A stretch of DNA of 64,000 nucleotides, from the NCBI GenBank assembly GCA_022843785.1, contig JALHMZ010000011.1, positions 1 through 64,000 of the forward strand, given 5' to 3'. Source of the DNA: Nitrospira sp. GTDB lineage: Bacteria > Nitrospirota > Nitrospiria > Nitrospirales > Nitrospiraceae. Position numbers and translations under genes: made by a program. Below are positions 55,181 through 63,922 of this stretch, in pieces. Each line of letters begins with the position of its first letter. The stretch's first letter is position 1. The notes beneath the pieces are model-generated. The model made no database searches and was not told the origin of the DNA. It was given only the letters and a program-made list of their open reading frames with translations.

Positions 55181-56731
55181 ATGATGAATCAGTCGGATCA
55201 AGAACAGAGGCCTCCGCAAGGGGGCCGTAAGTGGATCGTCACGGCGTCATTGTTGACGGCGGGAATGATTATCGGTTTCGTCGTCGCGTCGGATCTTGGT
55301 TGGCTGCCGACCGGCCATGCCGTGCCCGATGCTTCGTCCGTTCCGATTGCCAGACCGGTGGCAACAGCCCCGCAACCGGTCTTGTCAGGCGGTGGCGGAC
55401 AGACATTCGTTGAGATCGCCAAGGCGGTGAAGCCGGCGGTCGTGAATATCTATGCCAGCAAGAGCAGTGGACGCGGAGAGGGCCCGCATGGGGGAGGGCT
55501 CGACGATCCGCTTTTCCGAAAGTTTTTTGGAGATGAGTTTTTCAGGCGGTTTGAGCAGCAGCCGAAGGATCGCAAGGAGCGGGGGTTGGGGTCAGGCGTC
55601 ATTGTCGAGTCCAACGGTCTGATCATCACCAACAACCATGTGGTCGGCAAGGCGGATGAAATTCGCGTCACCCTGTCTGATAAGCGGGAGTTTAAGGCGA
55701 AGCTGATCGGCACCGATCCGAAAACGGATGTCGCCGTCGTCCAAATCGATGCGACAGGATTGCCGACCGTCGCTTGGGCCGATTCGGATCAATTGGAAGT
55801 CGGCGAGTTCGTCCTGGCTGTCGGCAATCCATTCGGACTGACGCAGACGGTGACACTGGGCATCGTGAGTGCGCTGGGGCGGGCCGCAGGCATTGCGGAG
55901 TATGAGGACTTCATCCAGACGGATGCGGCGATCAATCCGGGCAATTCCGGTGGTGCCCTGGTGAATGTGCGAGGCGAACTGGTGGGGATCAATACGGCCA
56001 TTTTCAGCCAGAGTGGCGGTAACATGGGAATCGGGTTTGCCGTGCCAAGCAACATGGCCAGGTCGATCATGGGGCAGCTGGTGCAGACCGGCAAGGTCGT
56101 GCGAGGCTGGCTCGGGGTGTCGATTCAGGATCTCACGCCGGAATTGGCATCCCAGTTCGGCGTCAGCGAGACAAAAGGCGTGCTTATCAGTGATGTCATG
56201 GACGACACGCCGGCAAAAAAGGCAGGCTTCGAGCGAGCCGATGTCATTATTGAATATGACGGCAAACCCATGGATTCGTCGGCCCATCTCCGCAATGCGG
56301 TGGCGCAGACTCCGGTCGGGAAGAAGGTCACGGTCAAGATTATCCGTGACAAGCAACCCAAAACAATCGAGTTGACCATTGCTGAACAGCCGAAGTCGAT
56401 GACGCGATCGGGCGAGGAGGATGCGGGTGATTCGGCAACACCGACCGGTGTGCTATCCGGTCTCGACGTGCGGGAGCTGACCGAAGAACTCACAAGCCGA
56501 TACGGGTTCAAGTCCGGGGAGCGTGGTGTGGTCATCGTGCGGGTGAAACCTGGAAGCTCCGCCGAAGAGCTCGGCGTTCGTGAAGGCGATATGATCATGG
56601 AAATAAACCGCCAGGCGGTGACCTCGGTCAAGGCTTATGAGCGCATGGCCGGCAAGTTACCGAAGGATCAATCCGTGCTGCTTCTGTTGAAACGACAGGG
56701 GCGAACGATTTATCTTACGCTTCGTCCATGA
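55181..56731 (+). CDS. DegQ/HtrA-family serine protease (Do)
   Basis: 516 aa periplasmic quality-control protease. N-terminal membrane segment at about residues 18-43, then a trypsin-like domain with His153 (TNNHVV), Asp183 (KTDVAV) and Ser256 (GNSGGAL), then PDZ1 (GWLGVSIQDLTPELASQFGV) and PDZ2 at about 435-510. Two PDZ domains and the full triad indicate an active DegP/DegQ type. 32 bases after the aldolase gene. Confidence 0.93.
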   Translation: MMNQSDQEQRPPQGGRKWIVTASLLTAGMIIGFVVASDLGWLPTGHAVPDASSVPIARPVATAPQPVLSGGGGQTFVEIAKAVKPAVVNIYASKSSGRGEGPHGGGLDDPLFRKFFGDEFFRRFEQQPKDRKERGLGSGVIVESNGLIITNNHVVGKADEIRVTLSDKREFKAKLIGTDPKTDVAVVQIDATGLPTVAWADSDQLEVGEFVLAVGNPFGLTQTVTLGIVSALGRAAGIAEYEDFIQTDAAINPGNSGGALVNVRGELVGINTAIFSQSGGNMGIGFAVPSNMARSIMGQLVQTGKVVRGWLGVSIQDLTPELASQFGVSETKGVLISDVMDDTPAKKAGFERADVIIEYDGKPMDSSAHLRNAVAQTPVGKKVTVKIIRDKQPKTIELTIAEQPKSMTRSGEEDAGDSATPTGVLSGLDVRELTEELTSRYGFKSGERGVVIVRVKPGSSAEELGVREGDMIMEINRQAVTSVKAYERMAGKLPKDQSVLLLLKRQGRTIYLTLRP

Positions 56732-56745
56732 TCGGTTGAAGTGCA

Positions 56746-56828
56746 TGTGGTCTATCTGGTCTGTCTTGTGTGTATAGTTGAATGAAGCGAACCGGATGAA
56801 TCGACAAACCAGATGGACCAGACAGACG
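56746..56828. repeat. Word-repeat locus 15 before ispD, supplying its start
   Basis: Left arm gtggtctatctggtctgtct; right arm gacaaaccagatggaccaga then cagac. Same family and arm order as in waaA and upstream of FHB gene 1. The right arm contains the ATG and the first residues MDQTD of IspD. Confidence 0.9.
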
Positions 56829-57550
56829 CTGTTCCCCGTCAGACCCCGCTAGTCGTCGCCCTTGTGCCCGCCGCCGGGCGAGGGCTTCGCATGGGCGGCT
56901 CAGTGCCGAAACAGTTCCTTGCGCTCGGCGGGCAGCCTCTCATTCTTCATTCTCTCCGCGTACTCCAAGCCTCTCCTGTCATTAGTGAGGTCATTCTGGC
57001 TGTTCCCCAGAGTGAAATGGACTATTGCCTCACCGAGATCGTGGCCAAACACGGCTTCACCAAAGTGACAAAAGTCGTGCCCGGAGGGCAAGAGCGGCAA
57101 GATTCGGTTCGACATGCGCTTGAAGCGACTCGTGACGATGTCGAGGTGGTGCTGGTGCATGATGCGGTCAGACCGTTTTTTACACAGCGCATGGTGGAGG
57201 AGGTTGTAATAACAGCCTATGCAAAGGGCGCGGCGATCATTGCGCTTCCCATGAAGGATACGGTCAAGCAGGTAGGGGCCGATCATATCATTGAGCGCAC
57301 GGTCGATAGGCAGTCGTTGTGGCTGGCGCAGACTCCGCAGGCATTTCGTCGAGATTGGTTGCTGGCGGCTCATCGGAAGGCACATGCGGAAGGGGTTCGG
57401 GCAACCGATGACGCCTACCTGATTGAATGGTACGGACATCCTGTGTCGGTGGTCGAGGGAAGTGGAGAGAATATTAAGGTAACAAGGCCGGAAGACATGA
57501 TCATCGGCGAAGCGATTTTGGCGGCGCGGAAAGCCAGTCGAGAAGTTTAA
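56813..57550 (+). CDS. ispD: 2-C-methyl-D-erythritol 4-phosphate cytidylyltransferase
   Basis: Third step of the MEP isoprenoid pathway. VPAAGRGLRMGGSVPKQFLA is the CTP loop; VLVHDAVRPFF and ATDDAYLIEWYG are conserved blocks. 245 aa; the first residues MDQTDAVPRQTP are not part of the fold and start in word-repeat sequence. Followed by a word repeat and ispF, its normal partner. Confidence 0.95.
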   Translation: MDQTDAVPRQTPLVVALVPAAGRGLRMGGSVPKQFLALGGQPLILHSLRVLQASPVISEVILAVPQSEMDYCLTEIVAKHGFTKVTKVVPGGQERQDSVRHALEATRDDVEVVLVHDAVRPFFTQRMVEEVVITAYAKGAAIIALPMKDTVKQVGADHIIERTVDRQSLWLAQTPQAFRRDWLLAAHRKAHAEGVRATDDAYLIEWYGHPVSVVEGSGENIKVTRPEDMIIGEAILAARKASREV

Positions 57551-57675
57551 AGGTTTGAAAGTCGTCAAATCATAAAGTCTGTCAAGTCCTCAGGTCGGAA
57601 AGTCGTCAAGTCTGAATCCGAAGCCTTTCGTCTTGATGATCTTGAGACTTTGGACATGATGACTTTCGACTCTCC
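57551..57675. repeat. Word-repeat locus 16 between ispD and ispF
   Basis: Left arm gtttgaaagtcgtcaaatca, taaagtctgtcaagtcctca and ggtcggaaagtcgtcaagtc words; right arm tttcgtcttgatgatcttga, gactttggacatgatgactt. Imperfect reverse complements. aagtcgtcaag family. Confidence 0.9.
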
Positions 57676-57696
57676 TATCTAAGAAAGGACTCCTGA

Positions 57697-58179
57697 ATGC
57701 GCATCGGCTACGGCTATGACGTACATCCGCTCGGACCCGGGCGTAAACTGATTCTAGGTGGAGTAGAAATTCCACACAACAAGGGGTTGCTCGGCCATTC
57801 CGATTCCGATGTCCTTGTCCATGCAGTCTGTGACGCGCTCTTGGGGGCGATGGGAGAAGGAGATTTGGGTCGGCACTATCCGAGCTCCGACCCCAAGTAT
57901 AAGGGGATCTCCAGCCTGAAATTATTGGAAGATGTTATGTCGAAGCTGAAGGCCAAGGGCTATCGAGTGGGGAATATCGATACGGTCATTGTGGCGCAGG
58001 CGCCACGGCTTGGGACGCATCTTGCGGCGATGCAGAAGAAGATGGCGGAAACCGCCGGGATCGATCCCGATCTGATCAATGTGAAGGTCAAGAGCGGAGA
58101 AGGACTTGATGCCGTCGGAAAAGAGGAAGGTATGGTCGCCCACGCGGTGTGTGTGATTGAACCAGTCGTAAAGTCATAA
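57697..58179 (+). CDS. ispF: 2-C-methyl-D-erythritol 2,4-cyclodiphosphate synthase
   Basis: Fifth MEP-pathway step. RIGYGYDVHPLGPGRKLILG holds Asp and His of the zinc site; GLLGHSDSDVLVHAVCDALL the second His block; DLGRHYPSSDP and VKVKSGEGLDAVGKEEG follow. 160 aa, normal. The stop and the last codons (VVKS) fall in the next word repeat. Confidence 0.96.
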   Translation: MRIGYGYDVHPLGPGRKLILGGVEIPHNKGLLGHSDSDVLVHAVCDALLGAMGEGDLGRHYPSSDPKYKGISSLKLLEDVMSKLKAKGYRVGNIDTVIVAQAPRLGTHLAAMQKKMAETAGIDPDLINVKVKSGEGLDAVGKEEGMVAHAVCVIEPVVKS

Positions 58180-58208
58180 CGTCTGAGGTCATCAGGTCGT
58201 AGGATGAG
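58167..58208. repeat. Word-repeat locus 17 before FHB gene 4
   Basis: Run of agtcgtaaagtcataacgtc then tgaggtcatcaggtcgtagg words, left-arm sense of the aagtcgtc family. Covers the ispF stop and ends just before the FHB ATG at 58212. The matching right arm lies beyond the FHB gene. Confidence 0.85.
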
Positions 58209-58211
58209 TCG

Positions 58212-58586
58212 ATGGCCAAAATTGAGAAATTTGAAGATATCAAGGCATGGCAAGTGGCGAGGGAATTGGTCTCGGTCGTGGATCACGTCAGTGGGAAAGG
58301 GAAATTCGGGAAGGATTTCGGGCTTCGCGACCAGATTCGGCGCGCGTCCGTATCGGTCATGTCCAATATCGCCGAAGGGTTTGAACGAGGATCTGACAGG
58401 GAGTTTCATCGGTTTCTCTATATCGCCAAAGGGTCTGCTGGTGAGGTACGGAGTCATCTCTTCGTGGCCATGGACTTGGGGTATGTGACAACAGACGAAT
58501 TTTATGATCTCCGTTCAAGAGCGGAAGCAGCGTCGAAGGCGCTGTCTAGGTTCATCAGCTACTTGGTCCCCAAGGGCCCTTCGTGA
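58212..58586 (+). CDS. Four-helix-bundle protein (S23/IVP family), copy 4
   Basis: 124 aa. LRDQIRRASVSVMSNIAEGF and FLYIAKGSAGEVRSHLFVAM are the family blocks. Between ispF and cysE, with left-arm words before and right-arm words after, so it sits inside the hairpin of one word-repeat locus. Function unknown. Confidence 0.92.
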   Translation: MAKIEKFEDIKAWQVARELVSVVDHVSGKGKFGKDFGLRDQIRRASVSVMSNIAEGFERGSDREFHRFLYIAKGSAGEVRSHLFVAMDLGYVTTDEFYDLRSRAEAASKALSRFISYLVPKGPS

Positions 58587-58655
58587 TGTGATGACCTCCT
58601 GGCTTGATAACTCAGCGCATTTGACTTTCCGACTTGAAGACCTGACGACGTGAGG
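58587..58655. repeat. Word-repeat locus 18 after FHB gene 4
   Basis: Words gtgatgacctcctggcttga and gactttccgacttgaagacc then tgacgacgtgagg, right-arm sense of the aagtcgtc family, complementary in kind to locus 17 on the other side of the FHB gene. Confidence 0.85.
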
Positions 58656-58665
58656 ACCGGCCCCT

Positions 58666-59304
58666 ATGCTTTTCGCCATCCGCCAAGATCTCCAAGCGGT
58701 CTTTGACCGAGACCCTGCTGCGACCAGCAGGCTGGAAGTCATCCTGACCTATGCAGGCTTCCATGCGCTGCTGGCCTATCGGATTTCGCATCGACTCAAA
58801 GCGATGGGAATCCCGTTCCTGCCTCGCGCAATCTCACAACTGGCTCGCTGGCTGACCGGAGTTGAAATTCATCCCTCGGCTACGATCGGAACAGGGTTTT
58901 TCATCGACCATGGTATGGGCGTGGTGATCGGCGAAACGGCCGAGATCGGGGATTACGTGACGCTCTTTCAAGGCGTGACGTTGGGAGGGACAGGGAAAGA
59001 GCGAGGCAAGCGGCACCCGACGCTCGGTAATCATGTGGTGGTGGGTGCCGGTGCCAAGATTTTGGGCGGGATCACGATCGGCGATAATGTGAAAATCGGG
59101 GCGAATTCCGTCGTCTTGAAGAGCGTCGCAGCCAACTCGACGGTGATCGGGGTCCCGGGCCGTGTAATCAAATCCCAGGGTGAACGCATGCCGGATGCGA
59201 CCATGGACCAAGTCGATCTGCCAGACCCTATCAGCGACCGGTTCCTGGCTCTCGAACAGGAATTGATCGAACTCCGCAAAAAGGTCGACGATCGCGACTC
59301 CTAA
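58666..59304 (+). CDS. cysE: Serine O-acetyltransferase
   Basis: Acetylates serine, first step of cysteine synthesis. The left-handed beta-helix part shows [20 protein letters not shown] (catalytic Asp-His), [20 protein letters not shown] and [20 protein letters not shown]. 212 aa; shorter N-terminal helical domain than E. coli CysE, as common outside gammaproteobacteria. Ends before a strong hairpin at 59398. Confidence 0.93.
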   Translation: MLFAIRQDLQAVFDRDPAATSRLEVILTYAGFHALLAYRISHRLKAMGIPFLPRAISQLARWLTGVEIHPSATIGTGFFIDHGMGVVIGETAEIGDYVTLFQGVTLGGTGKERGKRHPTLGNHVVVGAGAKILGGITIGDNVKIGANSVVLKSVAANSTVIGVPGRVIKSQGERMPDATMDQVDLPDPISDRFLALEQELIELRKKVDDRDS

Positions 59305-59397
59305 GTGGGGGTGTTCACGCTCTGCTTTTTCTCCGATAATCCAGCCTGTTTTAATTTGAATCAGAACGTAGGCGTAAGCCTGAGATTGTGGTTGCAT

Positions 59398-59429
59398 TCC
59401 CTTGGCGCAGCTCAAGCTGTGCCAAGGGA
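59398..59429. terminator. Strong 14-bp hairpin between convergent genes
   Basis: tcccttggcgcagc pairs with gctgtgccaaggga over 14 bases (one G-T wobble) around the loop tcaa. It lies between cysE (plus) and the PsiF-like gene (minus), a natural place for a bidirectional terminator. No T-run follows on either side, so intrinsic termination is uncertain. Confidence 0.5.
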
Positions 59430-59443
59430 GGGTTTGATCTTGG

Positions 59444-59842
59444 CTAGTTCGATAAGCAGTCGCTCATGAAGTTCTTTCGCTCGTCACCCGTCAGTTTCTT
59501 CTCACCCGCTTCCTTGTTGCAGGTCTTCATCTTGTTCTGCTGAGTTTCCTTCCCACCTCCGCCTTTCTCCGGCTTTGCGGAGAGGCACTCCTTCATAAAC
59601 GCCTTCCGCTCCTCACCTTTTCCTTCGCCAAACCCCTTTGCATTTGCCTGTTCATTACAGGCTTTCATTTTGTTCTGCTGACCAGGCGCGGCCGCAGCGA
59701 ATGGAGTTATTCCAAGGCTAAGGACAAATAGCGTCAGTGTGAGAGCACGAATGGCTGTGTATATGCCGAGTCTCCTTGGTTGTGAGGTGAGGTGCGAGCC
59801 CGGGTACATCATAGCGCAAGCACAGGGGGTTGTCGTTAGCAT
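59444..59842 (-). CDS. PsiF-repeat-like small exported protein
   Basis: Two copies of a PsiF-type repeat: QNKMKACNEQANAKGFGEGK and QNKMKTCNKEAGEKKLTGDE, each ending in a FM(K/S)(E/D)CLS block. A signal peptide (LTLTLFVLSLGITPFAAAAP) precedes them. The ATG at 59842 gives 132 aa with a long N-terminus; 59812 and 59809 are later ATGs. AAGGAG at 59772-59777 is followed after 7 bases by ATA (59764), which would start the protein just before the signal peptide. PsiF function is unknown; in E. coli it is phosphate-starvation induced. Confidence 0.75.
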   Translation of the reverse strand: MLTTTPCACAMMYPGSHLTSQPRRLGIYTAIRALTLTLFVLSLGITPFAAAAPGQQNKMKACNEQANAKGFGEGKGEERKAFMKECLSAKPEKGGGGKETQQNKMKTCNKEAGEKKLTGDERKNFMSDCLSN

Positions 59843-60105
59843 TCAAATGAGGGATGTCCTTCATGGCCTGGTCCGGGATGTCAGAGCAACAGGTGTGTTG
59901 CTACTATCGGTCTTCCCCAATATTTGTCCGCATTCTGAACAGCTTGTTTTGAGAGGGTCTGTTGTGGTCGCAGGCAGAGAGCTTGAAAAAATAGTCTATG
60001 GCTGTAGGAAGATTTCTCAGGGGAAATAGGGTATTCTTTGACGCAACTCGGCATCCCCAGCAGTATCCATCGAAGTCGTTTGAGTAGGAGCAAGGAAGGG
60101 AATCC

Positions 60106-61740
60106 ATGAGTTCAACTCCAGGCGGCACACGGTCAAGCCAATTTAAGAAGCTCCTCTTGTCGGAGCAGCTGGAATTCATTTGTGAAGCGCATAACGGGCT
60201 CAGCGCGAAGATCGTTCAAGAAGCCGGATTCAAAGGCATTTGGGCCAGCGGCCTGTCGATCTCAGCCCAATTCGGAGTGCGTGACAATAATGAGGCCAGT
60301 TGGACTCAGGTGCTGGAGAATCTGGAGTTCATGTCTGATGCCACGACGATCCCCATTCTCCTGGATGGGGACACGGGATACGGTAATTTCAATAACATGC
60401 AGCGGCTCGTTCGCAAGCTCGAACAACGCCAGATTGCGGCGGTGTGCATTGAGGACAAGCTCTTCCCCAAGACAAATAGTTTCATCAAGGGGGATGCCCA
60501 GCCGATGGCGGACATGCAAGAGTTCTGCGGGAAGATCAAAGCCGGTAAGGATGCTCAGACCGATTCAGACTTTTGTATCATTGCCAGAGTGGAAGCTTTT
60601 ATTTGTGGGTGGGGATTGGCGGAAGCCTTGCGCAGGGCCGAGGCCTATCGTCAGGCAGGCGCAGACGGCATCCTGATTCATAGCGCGCTCTCAGTGCCGG
60701 ATGAAATTCTTTCGTTCAAACAGGAATGGGGCAATCGATGCCCCGTCGTGATTGTTCCGACCAAGTATTACGCCACGCCGACCGATGTGTTTCGGCAACA
60801 TGGATTTGCGATGGTGATTTGGGCGAATCACATGTTACGAACTGCCGTGACTGCCATGCAAAAAACTGCGCGGACTTTGAAGGAGCAGGAGCATCTGCTC
60901 TCGATCGAAGACAAAGTCGCGCCGGTGTCGGAAGTCTTTCGCCTGCAGAATGCCGCGGAGCTGCAAGATGCCGAAGACCGGTATCTTCCCCGAGGCGCCG
61001 AAAACACCAGCGCGATCGTGCTGGCCGCCTCTCGTGGCGAAGAGCTCCGGGAATTGACCGAGCATCAGCCCAAGACGATGGTGAAAATTCAAGGGGTGCC
61101 GATCCTTTCCCATATCGTCGATGCCTACAATGCTGTGGGAATCAAGGACATTACGGTCGTGCGCGGCTATAAGAAGGAGGCCGTGACGCTGCCCAATCTG
61201 ACGTATCTGGACAACGATGCGTTTGCGGAAACCGGCGAGCTCGATTCACTTCACAAAGCCCTCCGCGCGCAGAAGGGCCATGCCAAAGATCTGATCGTTT
61301 CTTACGGCGATGTGTTGTTCAATACGTACATCCCTCAGGCTCTCTGCCAGGAGAAAGAGGACTTCGTGATCTTTGTGGATAGCGATTGGCAGAACCAGAG
61401 CAGTTATGCCCGCCTGGGAGGTTTTGCCGAATGTTCCCTGCCGAATTCGAAGAAAGCCTTTAACGCCAAGGTCTATCTCAAGCAGTTGGGAAACACGGTG
61501 TCAGGAGAACGTACCCACGGAGTCTGGATGGGATTTCTCAAAGTATCTCCTGCCGGAACTTTTCAGTTGCAGACAGTCCTTCCTGCGATCCTGACCAATC
61601 CTGCCAACCGCAAAGCGGGCATTCCTCATCTGTTGCAAGAATTGCTGAAGCGGCAGTATCCGATTCGAGTGCTGTATACGGTCGGCCACTGGCTCGACAT
61701 TAACAGCCTCGATGATGTGGTTCAGGCGGGCAATTTTTGA
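60106..61740 (+). CDS. Phosphoenolpyruvate mutase fused to a nucleotidyltransferase domain
   Basis: Residues about 10-290 are PEP mutase: [20 protein letters not shown] and [10 protein letters not shown] (EDKX5NS, residues 116-125), the motif that marks true PEP mutase over isocitrate-lyase-like relatives. Residues about 305-544 are an NTP-transferase ([40 protein letters not shown]). PEP mutase makes phosphonopyruvate; the fused domain resembles phosphonate cytidylyltransferases. 544 aa. GGAAGGG lies 5 bases before the ATG. No phosphonopyruvate decarboxylase or aminotransferase was recognised nearby. Confidence 0.9.
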   Translation: MSSTPGGTRSSQFKKLLLSEQLEFICEAHNGLSAKIVQEAGFKGIWASGLSISAQFGVRDNNEASWTQVLENLEFMSDATTIPILLDGDTGYGNFNNMQRLVRKLEQRQIAAVCIEDKLFPKTNSFIKGDAQPMADMQEFCGKIKAGKDAQTDSDFCIIARVEAFICGWGLAEALRRAEAYRQAGADGILIHSALSVPDEILSFKQEWGNRCPVVIVPTKYYATPTDVFRQHGFAMVIWANHMLRTAVTAMQKTARTLKEQEHLLSIEDKVAPVSEVFRLQNAAELQDAEDRYLPRGAENTSAIVLAASRGEELRELTEHQPKTMVKIQGVPILSHIVDAYNAVGIKDITVVRGYKKEAVTLPNLTYLDNDAFAETGELDSLHKALRAQKGHAKDLIVSYGDVLFNTYIPQALCQEKEDFVIFVDSDWQNQSSYARLGGFAECSLPNSKKAFNAKVYLKQLGNTVSGERTHGVWMGFLKVSPAGTFQLQTVLPAILTNPANRKAGIPHLLQELLKRQYPIRVLYTVGHWLDINSLDDVVQAGNF

Positions 61741-62497
61741 TTTTAATTCCTCCTGCTGCGCACTCATAATCGACACGTATCAAAAACAGTCCCTGTGGAG
61801 GGGCTGTTTTTCCGGCAGCTGAGCGGTCGCGCGTGTTGAGGATGGTTGTGAGACTGTCCGGTGGGCGTTTGCCCTGGCCGACCTCAACTAAAGTCCCGAC
61901 GATCGAGCGGACCATCTGCTTCAGGAATCGGTCGGCATAGGCTTCGACGCGCAATCGATCTCCCTCACGCACAACGGTTAGATGCTGAAGGTGACAGACG
62001 GGGTCGTCGTTGTCCGTCGGCTGGGTTTGGAATGACGAGAAGTCGTGTGAGCCGGTCAGTGCCGCTGCCGCCCGGTTCATGGCGACGTCGTCCAGCGGCT
62101 TGTGGATATGCCAACAGTATTGCCGGTCTACCGCCGGACGTTCTCCTCGATTGAGAAGGCGGTATTCATAGAGTTTGCCTTTTGCGGAATGCCTGGCGTG
62201 GAACTCATCGGGCATGATGGCGACCGATCGGACGACGACAGTGTCTGGTAGATGCGCGTTGAGCGCCCTGGTCCATTCATAGGGCGTCATGGCCCGGTCG
62301 ATGCGAAAGCTTGCTGTCTGGCCGATGGCATGGACGCCTGCATCAGTCCGTCCTGCGCCGATCACAGGGACATGTATTTGCGTCACACCTTCAATTGCAG
62401 TCTCGATCGTTTCCTGAATCGTGGGCTGGTCAGGCTGGCGCTGCCAGCCTGCGTAGGCCGAGCCGTCATATTCGAGAATGAGCTTGATGGTGGGCAC
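61700..62497 (-). CDS. truA: tRNA pseudouridine synthase A
   Basis: Isomerises U38-U40 in tRNA anticodon stems. [20 protein letters not shown] and [20 protein letters not shown] (catalytic Asp) are family blocks, and [18 protein letters not shown] follows. 265 aa. Its 3' end overlaps the PEP mutase gene by 41 bases in convergent orientation; typical TruA proteins end soon after [13 protein letters not shown], so the last 20 residues are an extension. Confidence 0.94.
   Translation of the reverse strand: MPTIKLILEYDGSAYAGWQRQPDQPTIQETIETAIEGVTQIHVPVIGAGRTDAGVHAIGQTASFRIDRAMTPYEWTRALNAHLPDTVVVRSVAIMPDEFHARHSAKGKLYEYRLLNRGERPAVDRQYCWHIHKPLDDVAMNRAAAALTGSHDFSSFQTQPTDNDDPVCHLQHLTVVREGDRLRVEAYADRFLKQMVRSIVGTLVEVGQGKRPPDSLTTILNTRDRSAAGKTAPPQGLFLIRVDYECAAGGIKIKNCPPEPHHRGC
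61782..61811. terminator. Terminator-like hairpin inside the truA 3' coding region
   Basis: aaaaacagtccc pairs with ggggctgttttt over 12 bases (one wobble) around tgtgga, ending in a T-run on the plus strand, 42 bases after the PEP mutase stop. On the minus strand these bases encode the conserved [11 protein letters not shown] of TruA. It could terminate the PEP mutase transcript. Confidence 0.55.
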
Positions 62498-62508
62498 GTG
62501 GTCGAGGT

Positions 62509-63798
62509 CTACATCCGGTTATTGGCGAGAAATGCGCTGATGCCGTTGAAAAGCGACTGCGCGACGTCTCTGACGAACGCCGGCTTTCGGAGCAAATCTT
62601 CTTCGTCGGGGTTGGAAATGTACGCGATCTCCGCAAGAATGCTCGGCATGCTTGTAAAGCGGAGTACGTAAAACGGAGCGGTTTTTACGCCGTGATCATT
62701 GATGGCGTATTGCCCGTTCATGTGCGTGATCATAGATTCTTTCGCGGTCCAGGCCAGTTCAAGCGAGGCTTCAATTTTCTTCGTTGTCAGCAGATCGGCT
62801 ACCAGATATTCCCACCCGACGCCGGTGCTGCTCAGAGGGGTGCCGTTTTCACGAGCGGCCACTTCAAGCGCACGCTGGTCCTTGGCTTCGCCGAAGTGAT
62901 AGATCTCGATCCCTTTGATGGAGCGTGAAGGGTGCGAATTGACATGGACCGACACGAACAGGTCGGCATTGTGGCGGTTCGCGTACTTGGCCCGTTCTTC
63001 CAGCTCGATGAAGACGTCGCGATCCCGTGTCATGAGCACGCGGACTCCCGGCTGTTGGCTTAAGAGTTCCTTGAGCTTCAATCCAACTTTGAGCGTGATG
63101 TCTTTCTCTTCTGTCTGGCGCAGGCCAACCGCACCGGAGTCCTTCCCTCCATGGCCTGGGTCGATGACAATGGTGGTATAGCCCTTCGTCGGCGGCGCAG
63201 CAGGTTGGATCGGCGGAAAGCTTGAAGACGGAGCTGGTTGCTGCGTTTCGTTGTTCGAAGGCGGGTTCTGCTCGGACGGGCGCGTGATATCGACGACCAG
63301 GCGCGGAGGATTGACGAGCGTGAATTGTTTATAGGTTCGAAATGAGCCGGTCGGAAGCGAAAGAGCAACGGTATGGGACGTGGCTTGTGTGACGGTAAAA
63401 GGAGCAGGCAGGGTGCCGTCGCTCGCCTTAAGCTGCGCAGCGTGGCTCAGCAAGGTGTTCGGGAGTATGAGCACGACGCGGCCGGGGCTTTTTGCCCGTC
63501 GTTCAATCGCCTTGGCATAGCGGTCCAAATCCAGGACGAGTCGGGTTTTTTCTGGGCTCGTAAGGATCCGGAAGTCGTGGACGACAACGGGCGAGAGAGA
63601 GGCGGAGGTCGCGTTGAGTTTCGATGGCTTTGAAGGTTTCGATGCGCGTGGGCGCTGGTCTTGATCGGCCAGCGGCGCAGCCCAAAGGGCGGGAACCGAG
63701 ATAACGCTGGTCAAGGTCGAGAAAAATCCGCATAAGATCAAGGCGGTGAGCGCGATCGAGAGAATTGGTTGCCGGGGACGCATAGACATGGAGTTCAA
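62509..63798 (-). CDS. N-acetylmuramoyl-L-alanine amidase (AmiC-type, AMIN domain)
   Basis: 429 aa. Signal or anchor segment (ILSIALTALILCGFFSTLTS), then an AMIN domain at about 70-175 (HDFRILTSPEKTRLVLDLDR), a Pro/Ser-rich linker at about 175-205, and an Amidase_3 domain with VIDPGHGGKDSGAVG and LFVSVHVNSHPS, which carry zinc ligands. It cleaves septal peptidoglycan to separate daughter cells. Ends 12 bases after the truA start, so it is first in a short minus-strand unit. Confidence 0.92.
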   Translation of the reverse strand: MNSMSMRPRQPILSIALTALILCGFFSTLTSVISVPALWAAPLADQDQRPRASKPSKPSKLNATSASLSPVVVHDFRILTSPEKTRLVLDLDRYAKAIERRAKSPGRVVLILPNTLLSHAAQLKASDGTLPAPFTVTQATSHTVALSLPTGSFRTYKQFTLVNPPRLVVDITRPSEQNPPSNNETQQPAPSSSFPPIQPAAPPTKGYTTIVIDPGHGGKDSGAVGLRQTEEKDITLKVGLKLKELLSQQPGVRVLMTRDRDVFIELEERAKYANRHNADLFVSVHVNSHPSRSIKGIEIYHFGEAKDQRALEVAARENGTPLSSTGVGWEYLVADLLTTKKIEASLELAWTAKESMITHMNGQYAINDHGVKTAPFYVLRFTSMPSILAEIAYISNPDEEDLLRKPAFVRDVAQSLFNGISAFLANNRM

Positions 63799-63922
63799 CC
63801 GTAGAATAGGCAGACATGAATCTATTCTCAGATGTCATGTGTCTTGTCAAGGGATTCCATCGGCCGGCCGATCACAAGGGCTGCGTTGACAGGGTGTTCC
63901 GGTCCGCGATAGCGTGAGCGCT

